DNA of 64,000 nucleotides, from NCBI GenBank assembly GCA_022653695.1, contig JALCSW010000002.1, forward strand, positions 1-64,000, in the 5' to 3' direction. Every line of letters starts with the position of its first letter. Within the stretch, counting starts at the first letter, position 1. This document shows, piece after piece, positions 36,180 through 45,529 of the stretch. The position numbers and the translations under genes are program-made. The DNA is from Bacilli bacterium (GTDB lineage: Bacteria; Bacillota_I; Bacilli_A; RFN20; CAG-826). The notes beneath the pieces were generated by a model. The model ran no database searches, was not told the DNA's origin, and saw only the letters and a list, made by a program, of their open reading frames with translations.

Positions 36180-39050
36180 ATGAGCATTTCCCCTAGGAAA
36201 ACATACGCCAAAAAAAACGTTTTGCAGGCCCTCGGCGTCGCGATCGTGCTTTTCTCGATCCTTTGCCTCTTGTCGGCCGGGACTTCCCATTTATGGGGCC
36301 TATCCGCCGCGATAGCCTATCTTTTCGGCATCGAGGGGCTCTACGTGATCGTTCCGTTTTCCATGTTCTCCGGCTTCGTCCTCGCCATCCGCGGCGATTG
36401 GAAAAAACCCGATATCTCGGGGCGGGTCGGCTATGGTTTTTCCCTTGCTGCCTTGGGCTTGGGGATGCTTTGGAGCCACTTTGGCTTGGCCGGAACGGAA
36501 AGAAGCGACGATTTCTCGATCTTCCGCAACGCCTATGAGGCCTACTCTGGCAACCGCGTCGGCTTTTACACGGCCAACGATCTAGGCGGCGGCGTCATCG
36601 GGTATTTCTTCGCCGGGGTTTTCGTGAAACCGGGCTTTTGGCTGCTTTGCCTTATCTCGTCCGTGCTGCTAGCGGCGGGCCTCGTCGTCATTTTCCTGCC
36701 CTGCTTCAAAAAGCTCGCTATTTTCCTTAAGGGCCGTTCCGCCCTCAGGAAATCGCGGCGCCTCGCCGCGAAGGAGCGGCGGGAGTTTGAGCGTCAATAC
36801 GGGCCCGAAGCCGTCCGCCCTTTGCTCGGGGCGCCTTCTTCGGAGGGGCGTGAGGATCCTCTTTCCCCGCTTCAGTTAGGCGCGCCGCGCGAGGCGAGCG
36901 AACCCGCGCCCGTCCCCTCACGCGTCGAACGGAATTCCTTCGCCGCCATCAAGAGCCCTATCCCCGTCGACACGACGACCCCGGATCTCGCGAAGCCCCG
37001 TTCCGCCGTTCCGCCCAATCAACTGAGCCGCTCCGGCCTTCAGGAGGCGCTTTTCATCCCCGACGGAACTCTAGGCGCCCCTTTGGGCGCGACCGCCTCT
37101 TCCTCGGGCGTTCTGACCCCCGTCGACGCCCCCGTTTTCCAGCCTCAGGCCGCCGAAGCGCCTTTGGAAAGCCCCGTTTCGCCGTCTTTGGCCGCGGCCT
37201 CCGCCCCGAAGCAAGCCGCTCCCGTTTTCGACAACGAAGTCATTCTTGGGGAGTCCCCCGATTCCGAAGCGACCCCTTTTGGCGAGACCGCCCCCGCGGG
37301 AGATGAGGATCTTTCCGGTTCCGATGCGGCGGGCTCTTCCGGAGAAGGGAAGGTTCCTCCCGCCGAGGTTCCCGCCTCCGCTCCCGCGCCGGGGGACGAT
37401 TCTTTGGCCGCCGCCGAGTCGGCGAATCCTCCTTCGGAAACCCAAGCAAGGCCGGAGCCTAAACCAAAAAAGCCATCCAATCCGGCGGGCCAAAAGGAAG
37501 CGGTGGCCTTGCCCGATTACGCGTTTCCGCCCCTCAGCCTGCTGCTCGATCCCGTCGACGACGGCAACGCGGGGGAAGTAGCCGCCGAATGCGAGCAGAC
37601 AAAAGCCACCATCGACCATTGCTTCAGCGATTTCCGCGTGGGGGCCCACGTCGACAACTACACGGTCGGCCCGTCGGTGACCCGTTACAACATCATGTGC
37701 GACCCGAACGTCTCGGTGACCGTCATCGGCCGCTACATCGACGACATCTCGCAGCGACTTAACGGCGCCCCGGCCCGTTTTCAGGAAGTCGTCCGCGGGC
37801 AGAACACGTCGGGTCTCGAGATCCCCAACCGCGTCACGACCAAGGTCACCCTCAAGGAAATGATCGCGGCCCTGCCAAAGGGAGAGGACGACAACCTCAT
37901 GATCCCTTTTGGGAAAACCATCAGCGGCGAGTGCCTTCACGCCGACCTGTCGAATTTCCCCCATATGCTCGTCGCCGGTTCGACCGGCAGCGGCAAATCC
38001 ATTTTCATGCACGGCGTCATCATGTCGCTTATCATGCGGAACCGCCCCGAGGACCTCAAGCTCGTGCTCGTCGACCCCAAGCGCGTCGAGATGAGCAATT
38101 ACGCCGATATCCCCCATCTTCTTTGCCCGATCATCAAAGAGCCGGCCCAAGCCAAGGTCTGTTTGGACAAGCTCATCAAGGAAATGGATCGCCGCTACGC
38201 CCTTTTCGAGTGGTCGCGCACCCGCGACATTCGCCAGTTCAACCGCGATTTCGCCCCCGCCCACGCCCTTTCGAAACTGCCGTTCATCATCGTGGTGGTC
38301 GACGAGTTCGCCGATTTGGTGGATACCTGCAAGGACGTTTCCGAATCCGTCGTCCGTTTGGCCCAGAAAGCCCGCGCCGCCGGCATCCATCTCATCATTT
38401 CCACCCAGCGCCCCTCCGTCGACGTCATCACGGGCGTCATCAAGGCCAATTTGGCGTGCCGGGTCGCTTTGCGCGTGAGCCAAGCCAACGACTCGATGAC
38501 CATTTTGGGTCAAGGCGGGGCCGAAGATCTCGCCGGTTACGGCGACATGCTGGTCGATTGCGAAACGGCTTTTCGAGGCGGGTTCGTCCGTGCGCAAGGA
38601 GCTTACGTCGACACGGAGGAGCTCGATCGCGTCTGCGCTTACATCAAGAGCCAGGAGGCCGTGGTCTACGATCCCGAGTTCCTCGATTTGGCGGATCACG
38701 AGGCTGAGGAGAAGGCCGCCGAGGACAGCGTTTCGGCCCCGACCCGCCAAGAGATCAAGGCTTCCGACGACGAGGAGTACTATCAGCAACTCAAGGAGCA
38801 GGTCATGAGGAGACAATACACCTCGATCAGCCGCATTCAGCGCGAGAACGGCTTGGGCTTCCCGCGGGCGGGACGGCTTTTCGCCCGTTTGGTGAAAGAC
38901 GGCGTCGTGGCGGCCGAACCGGATGTCCCGGGCAGTTCGAAGGGTTGCCGCGTCCTGATGCACGTCGACCCCAATAACGGCAAAAACGTGGATGGATCGA
39001 CCGACGGGGTCTCCTTTCCGCACGACGGGCACCTGGGGGAAGGGCGATGA
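36180..39050 (+). CDS. ftsK: DNA translocase FtsK/SpoIIIE
   Basis: 956 residues. Four N-terminal membrane helices (~15-180), a long Ala/Pro/Glu-rich linker (~200-440), then the alpha-beta motor: Walker A AGSTGSGKS (599-607), Walker B IIVVVDEFADL, and the C-terminal winged-helix gamma domain (~880-950, YTSISRIQRENGLGFPRAGRLF). It pumps DNA at the septum and activates dimer resolution. Start predicted leaderless. The stop overlaps acpS by ATGA. Confidence 0.96.
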   Translation: MSISPRKTYAKKNVLQALGVAIVLFSILCLLSAGTSHLWGLSAAIAYLFGIEGLYVIVPFSMFSGFVLAIRGDWKKPDISGRVGYGFSLAALGLGMLWSHFGLAGTERSDDFSIFRNAYEAYSGNRVGFYTANDLGGGVIGYFFAGVFVKPGFWLLCLISSVLLAAGLVVIFLPCFKKLAIFLKGRSALRKSRRLAAKERREFERQYGPEAVRPLLGAPSSEGREDPLSPLQLGAPREASEPAPVPSRVERNSFAAIKSPIPVDTTTPDLAKPRSAVPPNQLSRSGLQEALFIPDGTLGAPLGATASSSGVLTPVDAPVFQPQAAEAPLESPVSPSLAAASAPKQAAPVFDNEVILGESPDSEATPFGETAPAGDEDLSGSDAAGSSGEGKVPPAEVPASAPAPGDDSLAAAESANPPSETQARPEPKPKKPSNPAGQKEAVALPDYAFPPLSLLLDPVDDGNAGEVAAECEQTKATIDHCFSDFRVGAHVDNYTVGPSVTRYNIMCDPNVSVTVIGRYIDDISQRLNGAPARFQEVVRGQNTSGLEIPNRVTTKVTLKEMIAALPKGEDDNLMIPFGKTISGECLHADLSNFPHMLVAGSTGSGKSIFMHGVIMSLIMRNRPEDLKLVLVDPKRVEMSNYADIPHLLCPIIKEPAQAKVCLDKLIKEMDRRYALFEWSRTRDIRQFNRDFAPAHALSKLPFIIVVVDEFADLVDTCKDVSESVVRLAQKARAAGIHLIISTQRPSVDVITGVIKANLACRVALRVSQANDSMTILGQGGAEDLAGYGDMLVDCETAFRGGFVRAQGAYVDTEELDRVCAYIKSQEAVVYDPEFLDLADHEAEEKAAEDSVSAPTRQEIKASDDEEYYQQLKEQVMRRQYTSISRIQRENGLGFPRAGRLFARLVKDGVVAAEPDVPGSSKGCRVLMHVDPNNGKNVDGSTDGVSFPHDGHLGEGR

Positions 39051-39367
39051 GAATCGGCACCGACATCGTGGAAATCCGGCGCATCTCCCTCTCGGAGTCG
39101 TTTCTGAAAGGCGTCTTGAGCCCTAACGAGCTTCTTTTGCTTGCCAAAAGCGTTGACAAGCCCTCTTTCGTCGCGGGTCGCTTCGCCGCCAAAGAGGCGT
39201 TTCTGAAAGCGATGGGGACCGGCCTTTCCGGCCCAAGGATGAGCGCGCTCGACGTCGTTTACGGGGAAAAGGGGTCCCCTGAGCTCGTTTACGAGGGGAG
39301 ACGATACGCCGTCTCGATCGCCCACGACGGAGGATACGCCACCGCGGTGGCGCTTATCGAGGAATGA
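39047..39367 (+). CDS. acpS: Holo-[acyl-carrier-protein] synthase
   Basis: 106 residues. MRIGTDIVEIRRI (catalytic Asp6), GRFAAKEAFLKAMGTGL (Glu in AAKEA) and VSIAHDGGYATAVAL identify AcpS, which attaches 4'-phosphopantetheine from CoA to ACP. It overlaps ftsK and pulA by 4 bases each, so all three are probably translationally coupled. Confidence 0.95.
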   Translation: MRIGTDIVEIRRISLSESFLKGVLSPNELLLLAKSVDKPSFVAGRFAAKEAFLKAMGTGLSGPRMSALDVVYGEKGSPELVYEGRRYAVSIAHDGGYATAVALIEE

Positions 39368-41475
39368 AAGACACCTTCCTTTCCGCCCGCCTGGTCGAGA
39401 GCGACCTAATCCGGCTCGTCGTCTTTTCCTCGGCCCCCTACGCGAATCTGAACGCCGTTTTGGTGAAGGATCACCGAAGCGAAGAAGCGATCGCCCCCAC
39501 CAAGATGACGTCCACGGCTTCCCTCATCGTGGCCGATTTCCGTTTGAAGGAGCCTTTGCCTTTGGGGCACAGTTACGCCCTTTCCCTTCCGAGTTACGGC
39601 CTTGCCCCCCTCGAGGTCACCGAGGCCACGACTTTCCCCGATTTCGACGAACTCTATGACTACGACGGCGACGATTTGGGCGCCAATTACGCCCCGGAAC
39701 GGACGAGTTTCGTCCTCTGGGCGCCTCTATCGAGCGCCGTTTGGCTCAAAATCCGCAGGAAAGGCGCGACCGAATGGAGTTATTTCGCGATGGTGCGTTT
39801 CCCCAAAGGCGTCTATCGCTACATCGCTTCCGGCGACTACGATGAGGCGGAATACGTTTATCTCCTCACGACAAGCGAACTTTCCTCGGTCGCGACCGAC
39901 CCCTACGCGAAGGGCAGCGCCCCCAACGGCGAGTTTTCCGTCGTCATCGACCCAAGGCGGTTCGTCAAATGCGACAACCGCGAGGCCTTGCCCGTCCTCA
40001 ACGGCGCCACGGATGCCATCGTTTACGAGGGCAACGTTCGCGATCTGACGATCGACAAGCACACCGACATCGTCCATAAGGGCACTTTTCTCGGCTTAAG
40101 CGAAAGCGGCCGGAAAACCGAGGGCGGCAATCCGGCGGGCCTTGATTACCTCGCCTCCCTGGGAATAACCCATCTGCAGCTTCAGCCCCTTTTCGATTTC
40201 AAGACCGTCGATGAGCTTAACCCCAGGCGAAAATACAACTGGGGTTACGATCCGGCCCAGTATTTCGTGCCGGAAGGATCCTACGCGAGCGACGTCAGGG
40301 ACCCCTATTCCCGCATCAACGAACTGCAGATTTTGGTCGCCGCTCTCCACGAGAAAGGCATCCGCGTCTCGATGGATTGCGTCTATAACCACGTCTACGA
40401 ATACGCCTCAAGCGTCTTCGAGCGCGTCGTCCCGAACTATTTTTTCCGTCGGCGCCCGAGTGGGAGGATGGCCAATGCCTCCGGCTGCGGGAACGACGTC
40501 GCCTCGGAGCGGCCGATGGTCCGCAAGCTCATCGTCGACTGCTGCCGCTACTGGATCGAGAGCTACGGGATCGACGCCTTCCGTTTCGATCTCATGGGCA
40601 TCATGGACGAGGAGACGATGAAGGAAATCGCCCGCATGGCCAAAAGCCACGACGAATCTTTCCTGCTGTATGGGGAAGGCTGGAACATGGGGGCCGAGGC
40701 CTCCTTGCCGCCCGCCTCGATGGATAACTATAAGGACCTGCCGGATTACGCCTTCTTCAATGACGGCTTCCGCGAGGCGTTCAAAGCGTGGCTGACGGGG
40801 GATAACGGGCAGGAGGCCTACGAGCGCGCCGCCCACGCCTACGTTTCGAGCTCGCTTGATTTCTATGGGGCTCCGCGCTTCCTTGGCGCCCAGCAGTCCC
40901 TCAACTATGTCGAATGCCACGACAACGAGACTTTCTTCGATTACGTTTCCTCGCGGGCGGGGGAGTGGCCGCTGAAGGAGCGGCTCGCCGCCTGCAAACT
41001 CGGCCTAGCCATGACGCTCGTTTCCTTTGGGATCCCCTTTATTCACGCGGGTCAGGAAATCGGCCAATCCAAATTCGGCAAGGACAACACCTACAACCTT
41101 CCCGACCTCTACAACAAATTCTCATATCGCCTCCTCGACGAGCGAAAGGCGATGTATGATTATTTCAAAGGGCTCACGGAGTTCCGGCGCCGCAGCCGCT
41201 ACCTCCGGGCGTATGACCCCCGCGTCATCGCTGAGTTGATCGACGTTTCCCAAATGGAAGGGGGCGGCCTCCTGGTCGTCTTCCGCGATGGAAACGCCAT
41301 CGCGCCCTACAAAGAAGTCGTCTTCGCCATCAATCCGTCCCGCCAAGGCATGAGCTGCGACCTTGGCGAGGATCACCTCGTCATCGTGGATGCCTCCGGC
41401 TATGTGGCCGTCCCGTCCACCCGGGTTCGGCGGGCCCTTATCCCGCCTCATGCGTTCATGGCCTTCGCCAGGTAA
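39364..41475 (+). CDS. pulA: Type I pullulanase (GH13), intracellular
   Basis: 703 residues, no signal peptide. An N-terminal CBM48-like beta domain (~85-180, TSFVLWAPLSSAVWLKI) precedes the GH13 barrel: YNWGYDPAQYF (~291, pullulanase signature), DCVYNH (Asp338), FRFDLMG (nucleophile Asp409), GEGWN (acid/base Glu438), HDNETF (Asp520). It cleaves alpha-1,6 links in glycogen or imported branched dextrins. Placement behind ftsK-acpS is unusual. A small CGCGG-TTTT-CCGCG hairpin (41507-41520) follows without a T-run. Confidence 0.95.
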   Translation: MKDTFLSARLVESDLIRLVVFSSAPYANLNAVLVKDHRSEEAIAPTKMTSTASLIVADFRLKEPLPLGHSYALSLPSYGLAPLEVTEATTFPDFDELYDYDGDDLGANYAPERTSFVLWAPLSSAVWLKIRRKGATEWSYFAMVRFPKGVYRYIASGDYDEAEYVYLLTTSELSSVATDPYAKGSAPNGEFSVVIDPRRFVKCDNREALPVLNGATDAIVYEGNVRDLTIDKHTDIVHKGTFLGLSESGRKTEGGNPAGLDYLASLGITHLQLQPLFDFKTVDELNPRRKYNWGYDPAQYFVPEGSYASDVRDPYSRINELQILVAALHEKGIRVSMDCVYNHVYEYASSVFERVVPNYFFRRRPSGRMANASGCGNDVASERPMVRKLIVDCCRYWIESYGIDAFRFDLMGIMDEETMKEIARMAKSHDESFLLYGEGWNMGAEASLPPASMDNYKDLPDYAFFNDGFREAFKAWLTGDNGQEAYERAAHAYVSSSLDFYGAPRFLGAQQSLNYVECHDNETFFDYVSSRAGEWPLKERLAACKLGLAMTLVSFGIPFIHAGQEIGQSKFGKDNTYNLPDLYNKFSYRLLDERKAMYDYFKGLTEFRRRSRYLRAYDPRVIAELIDVSQMEGGGLLVVFRDGNAIAPYKEVVFAINPSRQGMSCDLGEDHLVIVDASGYVAVPSTRVRRALIPPHAFMAFAR

Positions 41476-41541
41476 CGGACGGCATATTTACCCCACCATA
41501 GATTTCCGCGGTTTTCCGCGCAAAATAGGAGCGATTTCGCT

Positions 41542-41823
41542 ATGATCAGCAGCGTTTTTGTGTCGGGTCGACTTGGGAAAAGGGTGGGTAGATACCGCTA
41601 CGTCGAGGTGGATCGGGCGGTTCCTTCGCCCGATGGCCGCTACGAAACCGACCGGTTCCTCGTCCGCTCACCCCTTGGGGAGGACTCGTCCTTCATGAAA
41701 CTTCCTTTGGGCAGCTATATTTGTTTCAAAGGCCGCCTGGAGAAAGACGAGGAGCGGGGCATCGTGATCGTCGACGAACTCGACGAAACCTTCGGGGCGC
41801 GCCCGCAAAGCGGGGAGAAGTGA
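41542..41823 (+). CDS. Small protein, possibly OB-fold
   Basis: 93 residues with an AGGAG site 10 bases upstream. VFVSGRLGKRVGRYRYVEVDR, FLVRSPLG, PLGSYICFKGRLEKDEERGIVIVDEL suggest a small five-stranded barrel, with the strand order of OB-fold proteins such as SSB or PriB. No aromatic DNA-binding signature can be fixed by eye. It precedes plsC by 45 bases. Function unknown. Confidence 0.5.
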   Translation: MISSVFVSGRLGKRVGRYRYVEVDRAVPSPDGRYETDRFLVRSPLGEDSSFMKLPLGSYICFKGRLEKDEERGIVIVDELDETFGARPQSGEK

Positions 41824-41847
41824 ATCCGAAGTGGAGAGAAAAGGCCT

Positions 41848-41865
41848 TTAGTGTGATACACTAAA
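41848..41865 (+). promoter_or_regulatory. Operator palindrome overlapping the plsC -10
   Basis: TTTAGTGT (41848-41855) and ACACTAAA (41858-41865) are perfect inverted arms around the dinucleotide GA. The -10 TACACT (41857-41862) lies inside and starts 12 bases before the ATG. This predicts a leaderless plsC mRNA controlled by a repressor that would block the -10. Confidence 0.6.
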
Positions 41866-41868
41866 CCC

Positions 41869-42660
41869 ATGCTAAAATATCTTCGTTTGATTTTGACGGC
41901 CGGTTGGCGCATCCTTTGGGATTTCCTCTTCTACATCAATCGCTACGCGCGCCATCCGGAGCGTTATCCGCTTGAACTCCGCTACAAACGGGTTCGCGAT
42001 CTCATCGTTTTCATCGAAAAGAGTTACCGGCTTGACGTTCAGACCCAAGGCCTTGAAGGAATTCGCGGCCTTGAGAAGGAGAAGAGGGTCTTCCTCGTCG
42101 TGGCCGATCATCTTTCCTATTTCGATCCGCTGGGTATGGTCGCCCTTTGCGAGCGGCCGATCAGCTTCGTCGCCAAGAAGGAGACCACCAAGATGCCATT
42201 CATCGGCACGGCGGTCAAGGCCATCGACGGCGTTTTCCTCGACCGCGAGGACCTGCGGCAATCGCTTGAGGCGATGAAAACCGTCGAGAAGCGCCTCGCC
42301 TCCGGGTATTGCTCGTACATGATTTTCCCCGAGGGCACGCGGAACCGCCATCCCGAGAACGGCGTGGCCCCCTTCCATCCGGGCAGTTTCAAACCCGCCG
42401 TCGTCGCGGGGACCCCGATCGTCGTCTGCGGTCTTTACGGCACGACCCGCGTTTTTCCTAAGAAACCGGATTATACGCGAACTCCGGTCGAGTATTATTT
42501 CTATCCCCCGATCGAGGGCAAAGGGCTGCGCACGACCGAGTTCGCCCCGAAGGCTTACGCGATGGCCGTCGCCAAGTTCGAGGAGGGGAAGGCCGAGGAT
42601 AAGCGATTCTTCGAGAACGGTTTCGACAAGGTTCCGCTCCGCAAAGGGAAGGTACGATAG
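41869..42660 (+). CDS. plsC: 1-acyl-sn-glycerol-3-phosphate acyltransferase
   Basis: 263 residues. The acyltransferase motif I reads ADHLSYFDP (~82-90; Hx4D kept, the usual leading Asn replaced by Asp), followed by KKETTKMPFIGTAVKAIDGVFLDRED and motif III FPEGTRNRHPENG. One N-terminal membrane-associated helix. It makes phosphatidic acid from lysophosphatidic acid. No Shine-Dalgarno; see the operator just upstream. Confidence 0.9.
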   Translation: MLKYLRLILTAGWRILWDFLFYINRYARHPERYPLELRYKRVRDLIVFIEKSYRLDVQTQGLEGIRGLEKEKRVFLVVADHLSYFDPLGMVALCERPISFVAKKETTKMPFIGTAVKAIDGVFLDREDLRQSLEAMKTVEKRLASGYCSYMIFPEGTRNRHPENGVAPFHPGSFKPAVVAGTPIVVCGLYGTTRVFPKKPDYTRTPVEYYFYPPIEGKGLRTTEFAPKAYAMAVAKFEEGKAEDKRFFENGFDKVPLRKGKVR

Positions 42661-42690
42661 CCGCCTTTTCGGTGTCGTTTTGGTTTTTAA

Positions 42691-42727
42691 AAGGCCCCAT
42701 CGTTTGGTGGGGCCTTCGTTTTTTTAT
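42691..42727. terminator. Bidirectional terminator plsC / rRNA methyltransferase
   Basis: AAGGCCCCA (42691-42699) and TGGGGCCTT (42708-42716) pair around an 8-nt loop, followed by CG and seven T. It serves both convergent genes. Confidence 0.85.
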
Positions 42728-44013
42728 TTCAGTTCCATTCGGAGGCCTTTGGGGTAATGGTTCTTCGCCACTCCTTGGGTCGCCTTGACGAAGCCGAGGT
42801 TTTGGCTGTCGTAACTGACGATGTAGAATCCGTCGGGCCAATCGCAGGGGAAGGTTTCCCCGTGGATATAGGCTTTCGCCTCCGCGTAGGTGATGGGCTT
42901 GGAATAGTCGGGGGTCAGGAAATGGCTGAGGTGGTGGTCGGGGATGAAGATGTCGCGCATCTCGAACAGTTTGACCCCGTAGCGGAGGATATTGAGGTGG
43001 CTCACGTCGAAATGCCGATAAAGCGAGTAGAACTTACCCCGCATCATCTCGTTACTGCGGCCTTCGAGCCCGTACTCCTTGATGAAATCCTTGTAGCGGT
43101 CGTTCGCGACAACGGACTTTTTCGTCTTGACGAGAACGCCCGGTTTCCTGAAAAGGCAGATATACTGGCCTTCGCCCGGGAAACGGTGCGGGAAAAGGTA
43201 AACGGCCTCGGGCAACGCCGGATCGCGGTAAAACATGTCGGATTCGGGGAGTTTCACGAATTCGATCTCCGGATGCTTGGCCTTGAAGGCGAGCATCACG
43301 TCGGTATCCTCTTCCTTATTGAAAGAGCAGGTGCTGTAAGAGATGGAGCCCCCCTCTTTGAGCATCGAATAGGAAAGCTCAAGGATCTCAAGTTGGCGCT
43401 TAAGGCACGACTTGACCTTTTCGTAACGCCAATCGAGGCGACTTTGCGGGTTTTTCCGCATCATGGCCGAACCGGAGCACGGGGCGTCGACGATTATTTT
43501 GTCGAAAGCGTTCGCGAAGTGGATATGGGAGAAGACGAAGTCGTTGCTCGCGACGATGATGTCCCCGCGGCCCATCCGTTCGACGTTTTGGCTCATGGCT
43601 TTGGCGCGGGGGTAGGAAATGTCGTTGGAGACAACGACGCCTTCGTCGTCCATCGCGATGGAGGCGGCGATGGATTTCCCTCCCGGGGCGGCGCAGATAT
43701 CGAGGACGAGCTCGTCCCGCTTGGGCGAAAGGAAACGCACCGGCATCATGGCCGCGGCGTCTTCGATCGAATAGGCCCCGTCCTCGTAAAGGATGTCGGT
43801 GCCGAATCCGTATTCCTCTTTCCGGTAAAGGAAGGCGTGTTCCACGAACGGGTGTTTGCGGACATGGGGGTAGCGTTTCATGAACTCCTCATCGCCCATC
43901 TTCTTGGGATTGAGGATGAGGGCATGGGTCGCTTCGCCTTTATCGATGGCGTTTTCGAGCGCGGTGGCTTCGCTTTCGGGCAGATATTCCCGGATTGACT
44001 GGCTGAAATCCAT
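42724..44013 (-). CDS. rRNA cytosine-C5 methyltransferase (RsmF/NOL1-NOP2-Sun family)
   Basis: 429 residues. The SAM-binding DICAAPGGKSIAASI (~107-121), the Cys of DAPCSG (~177), and the catalytic YSTCSF (~237) mark a NSUN-type m5C methyltransferase. The C-terminal ~130 residues resemble the RsmF C-terminal domain (GVKLFEMRDIFIPDHHLS; PCDWPDGFYIVSYDSQNLGF). Target is probably a 16S rRNA cytosine. A -10 TATAAT (44025-44020, minus) starts 12 bases before the ATG, so the mRNA should be leaderless. Confidence 0.85.
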   Translation of the reverse strand: MDFSQSIREYLPESEATALENAIDKGEATHALILNPKKMGDEEFMKRYPHVRKHPFVEHAFLYRKEEYGFGTDILYEDGAYSIEDAAAMMPVRFLSPKRDELVLDICAAPGGKSIAASIAMDDEGVVVSNDISYPRAKAMSQNVERMGRGDIIVASNDFVFSHIHFANAFDKIIVDAPCSGSAMMRKNPQSRLDWRYEKVKSCLKRQLEILELSYSMLKEGGSISYSTCSFNKEEDTDVMLAFKAKHPEIEFVKLPESDMFYRDPALPEAVYLFPHRFPGEGQYICLFRKPGVLVKTKKSVVANDRYKDFIKEYGLEGRSNEMMRGKFYSLYRHFDVSHLNILRYGVKLFEMRDIFIPDHHLSHFLTPDYSKPITYAEAKAYIHGETFPCDWPDGFYIVSYDSQNLGFVKATQGVAKNHYPKGLRMELK

Positions 44014-44019
44014 GCCATC

Positions 44020-44025
44020 ATTATA
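44020..44025 (-). promoter_or_regulatory. Leaderless-type -10 of the m5C methyltransferase gene
   Basis: TATAAT on the minus strand, first base 12 bases before the A of the start codon at 44013. No ribosome-binding sequence fits in the 6-base gap. Confidence 0.6.
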
Positions 44026-44144
44026 GATAAGTCGCGAAGATTTGGGAAGGCTTGCTCTTCTAGGGGCGCAGGGGATGGTTCCGCATGGGATTAAGCCCTC
44101 AAAATCGCCCTTGCCTTGGCCTCATGTTCGGCTTTACAATTTTC

Positions 44145-44196
44145 CGTTCCATCCGCGCCGAAAGTGGAACGCGCCCCGCCGGGCGTATAATATAAT
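44145..44196 (+). promoter_or_regulatory. pdp promoter region with inverted repeat
   Basis: CGTTCCA (44145-44151) and TGGAACG (44165-44171) are perfect inverted arms 13 bases apart; two overlapping -10 hexamers TATAAT follow at 44186-44191 and 44191-44196. The right arm covers the expected -35, so repressor binding there is plausible. The rest of 44026-44144 shows no gene. Confidence 0.5.
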
Positions 44197-44222
44197 AATG
44201 GCATCGAAACGGGGTAATGGTT

Positions 44223-45527
44223 ATGAGAATGGTTGACGTCATCGAGAAGAAAAGGGACGGAGGTGAACTGACGGACGAGGAAATCCGCTTTTTCGTCAAA
44301 GGCTATACGGATGGCTCGATCCCCGATTATCAGGCGAGCGCCCTCGCGATGGCCATCGTTTGGAGGGGCATGGGAAAGCGCGAGACCGCGACTCTCACCG
44401 ACGCGATGGAGCATAGCGGCGCGACGATCGACCTTTCTAAGATCAAGGGCATCAAAGTCGACAAGCACTCAACGGGCGGGGTCGGCGACAAAACCTCACT
44501 TGCCCTAGGGCCCCTCGTGGCCGCGTGCGGGGCGAAGCTCGCCAAGATGAGCGGGCGGGGTCTGGGCCATACGGGCGGCACGCTCGACAAGATGGAGTCC
44601 GTTCCCGGAACCTCCGTCGCGATCGACGAGAAAAGGTTCGTGAGGCAAGTCAACGAAATCGGTTTGGCCATAATCGGGCAGACGAGCGAGATCGATCCGG
44701 CCGACAAAAAGCTCTATGCGTTGCGGGACGTGACGGGAACCGTCGAAAGTATCCCGCTCATCGCCTCCAGCATCATGTCGAAGAAACTCGCGAGTGGGGC
44801 GGACACGATCCTCCTTGACGTCAAATTCGGCAGCGGGGCCTTCATGAAAACGATCGAGGACGCCAAAAAACTCGCCGAAACGATGGTGGACATCGGCGAT
44901 GCCCTCGGGCGCGACACGCGCGCCATCATCACCGATATGGACGAACCGCTCGGGTTCGCGGTCGGCAACAGCCTTGAAGTGAAGGAGGCCATCGCGACCC
45001 TCCATGGGAAGGGCCCACGGGATTTCGTCGAACTCGTCACGGAGGCCGGGGCCATCATGCTGGAGCAGGCCAAAATCGCGAAAACCCACGAAGAAGGCCT
45101 CGCCTTGATTCGGAAGGCCATCGCCGACGGCAGCGGCTTCAAGAAGCAAAAGGAGCTTTTCGCGGCCCAGGGCGGAGATGTTTCCTATCTTGAGTATCCC
45201 GAGAAATTCGAGATGGCGAAACGCATCGTTCCGATCCGGGCCGAGCGCGAAGGATATGTTGCCCGCATCGACAGTTTGGCTATAGGGGTCTCGGCGATGA
45301 AACTCGGCGCCGGGCGCGCCACGATGAATGATGTCATCGACATGTCCTCCGGCATCGTCCTCGGCAAGAAAGTCGGGGACAGGGTCGAAAAAGGCGACGT
45401 CGTCGCGACGGCCTACACCAATAAAGAGGGGATTGACGGCGTGCTTAAGGACATCCACGACGCTTTCGAGTTTTCGGAGAGCGAAGTGGCGGTTCACCCA
45501 ATCGTGCACGCCTATATCCGCAAATAA
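44223..45527 (+). CDS. pdp: Pyrimidine-nucleoside phosphorylase
   Basis: Start at 44223 (MRMVDVIEKKRDG), matching the Bacillus Pdp N-terminus, with GGGG 8 bases upstream. 434 residues. The phosphate-binding KHSTGGVGDKTSL (~80), the MSGRGLGHTGGTLDKMES region and the C-terminal alpha-beta domain are intact. It splits uridine, thymidine or deoxyuridine into base and (deoxy)ribose-1-phosphate, feeding carbon salvage. It lies 1.7 kb before the secreted nuclease cluster. dtd starts 2 bases after it. Confidence 0.95.
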   Translation: MRMVDVIEKKRDGGELTDEEIRFFVKGYTDGSIPDYQASALAMAIVWRGMGKRETATLTDAMEHSGATIDLSKIKGIKVDKHSTGGVGDKTSLALGPLVAACGAKLAKMSGRGLGHTGGTLDKMESVPGTSVAIDEKRFVRQVNEIGLAIIGQTSEIDPADKKLYALRDVTGTVESIPLIASSIMSKKLASGADTILLDVKFGSGAFMKTIEDAKKLAETMVDIGDALGRDTRAIITDMDEPLGFAVGNSLEVKEAIATLHGKGPRDFVELVTEAGAIMLEQAKIAKTHEEGLALIRKAIADGSGFKKQKELFAAQGGDVSYLEYPEKFEMAKRIVPIRAEREGYVARIDSLAIGVSAMKLGAGRATMNDVIDMSSGIVLGKKVGDRVEKGDVVATAYTNKEGIDGVLKDIHDAFEFSESEVAVHPIVHAYIRK

Positions 45528-45529
45528 CG

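Noticed and set aside
37071-39032. 653-codon minus-strand frame opposite ftsK
   Set aside because: FtsK is confirmed by Walker motifs and membrane segments; the opposite frame has no recognisable domain.
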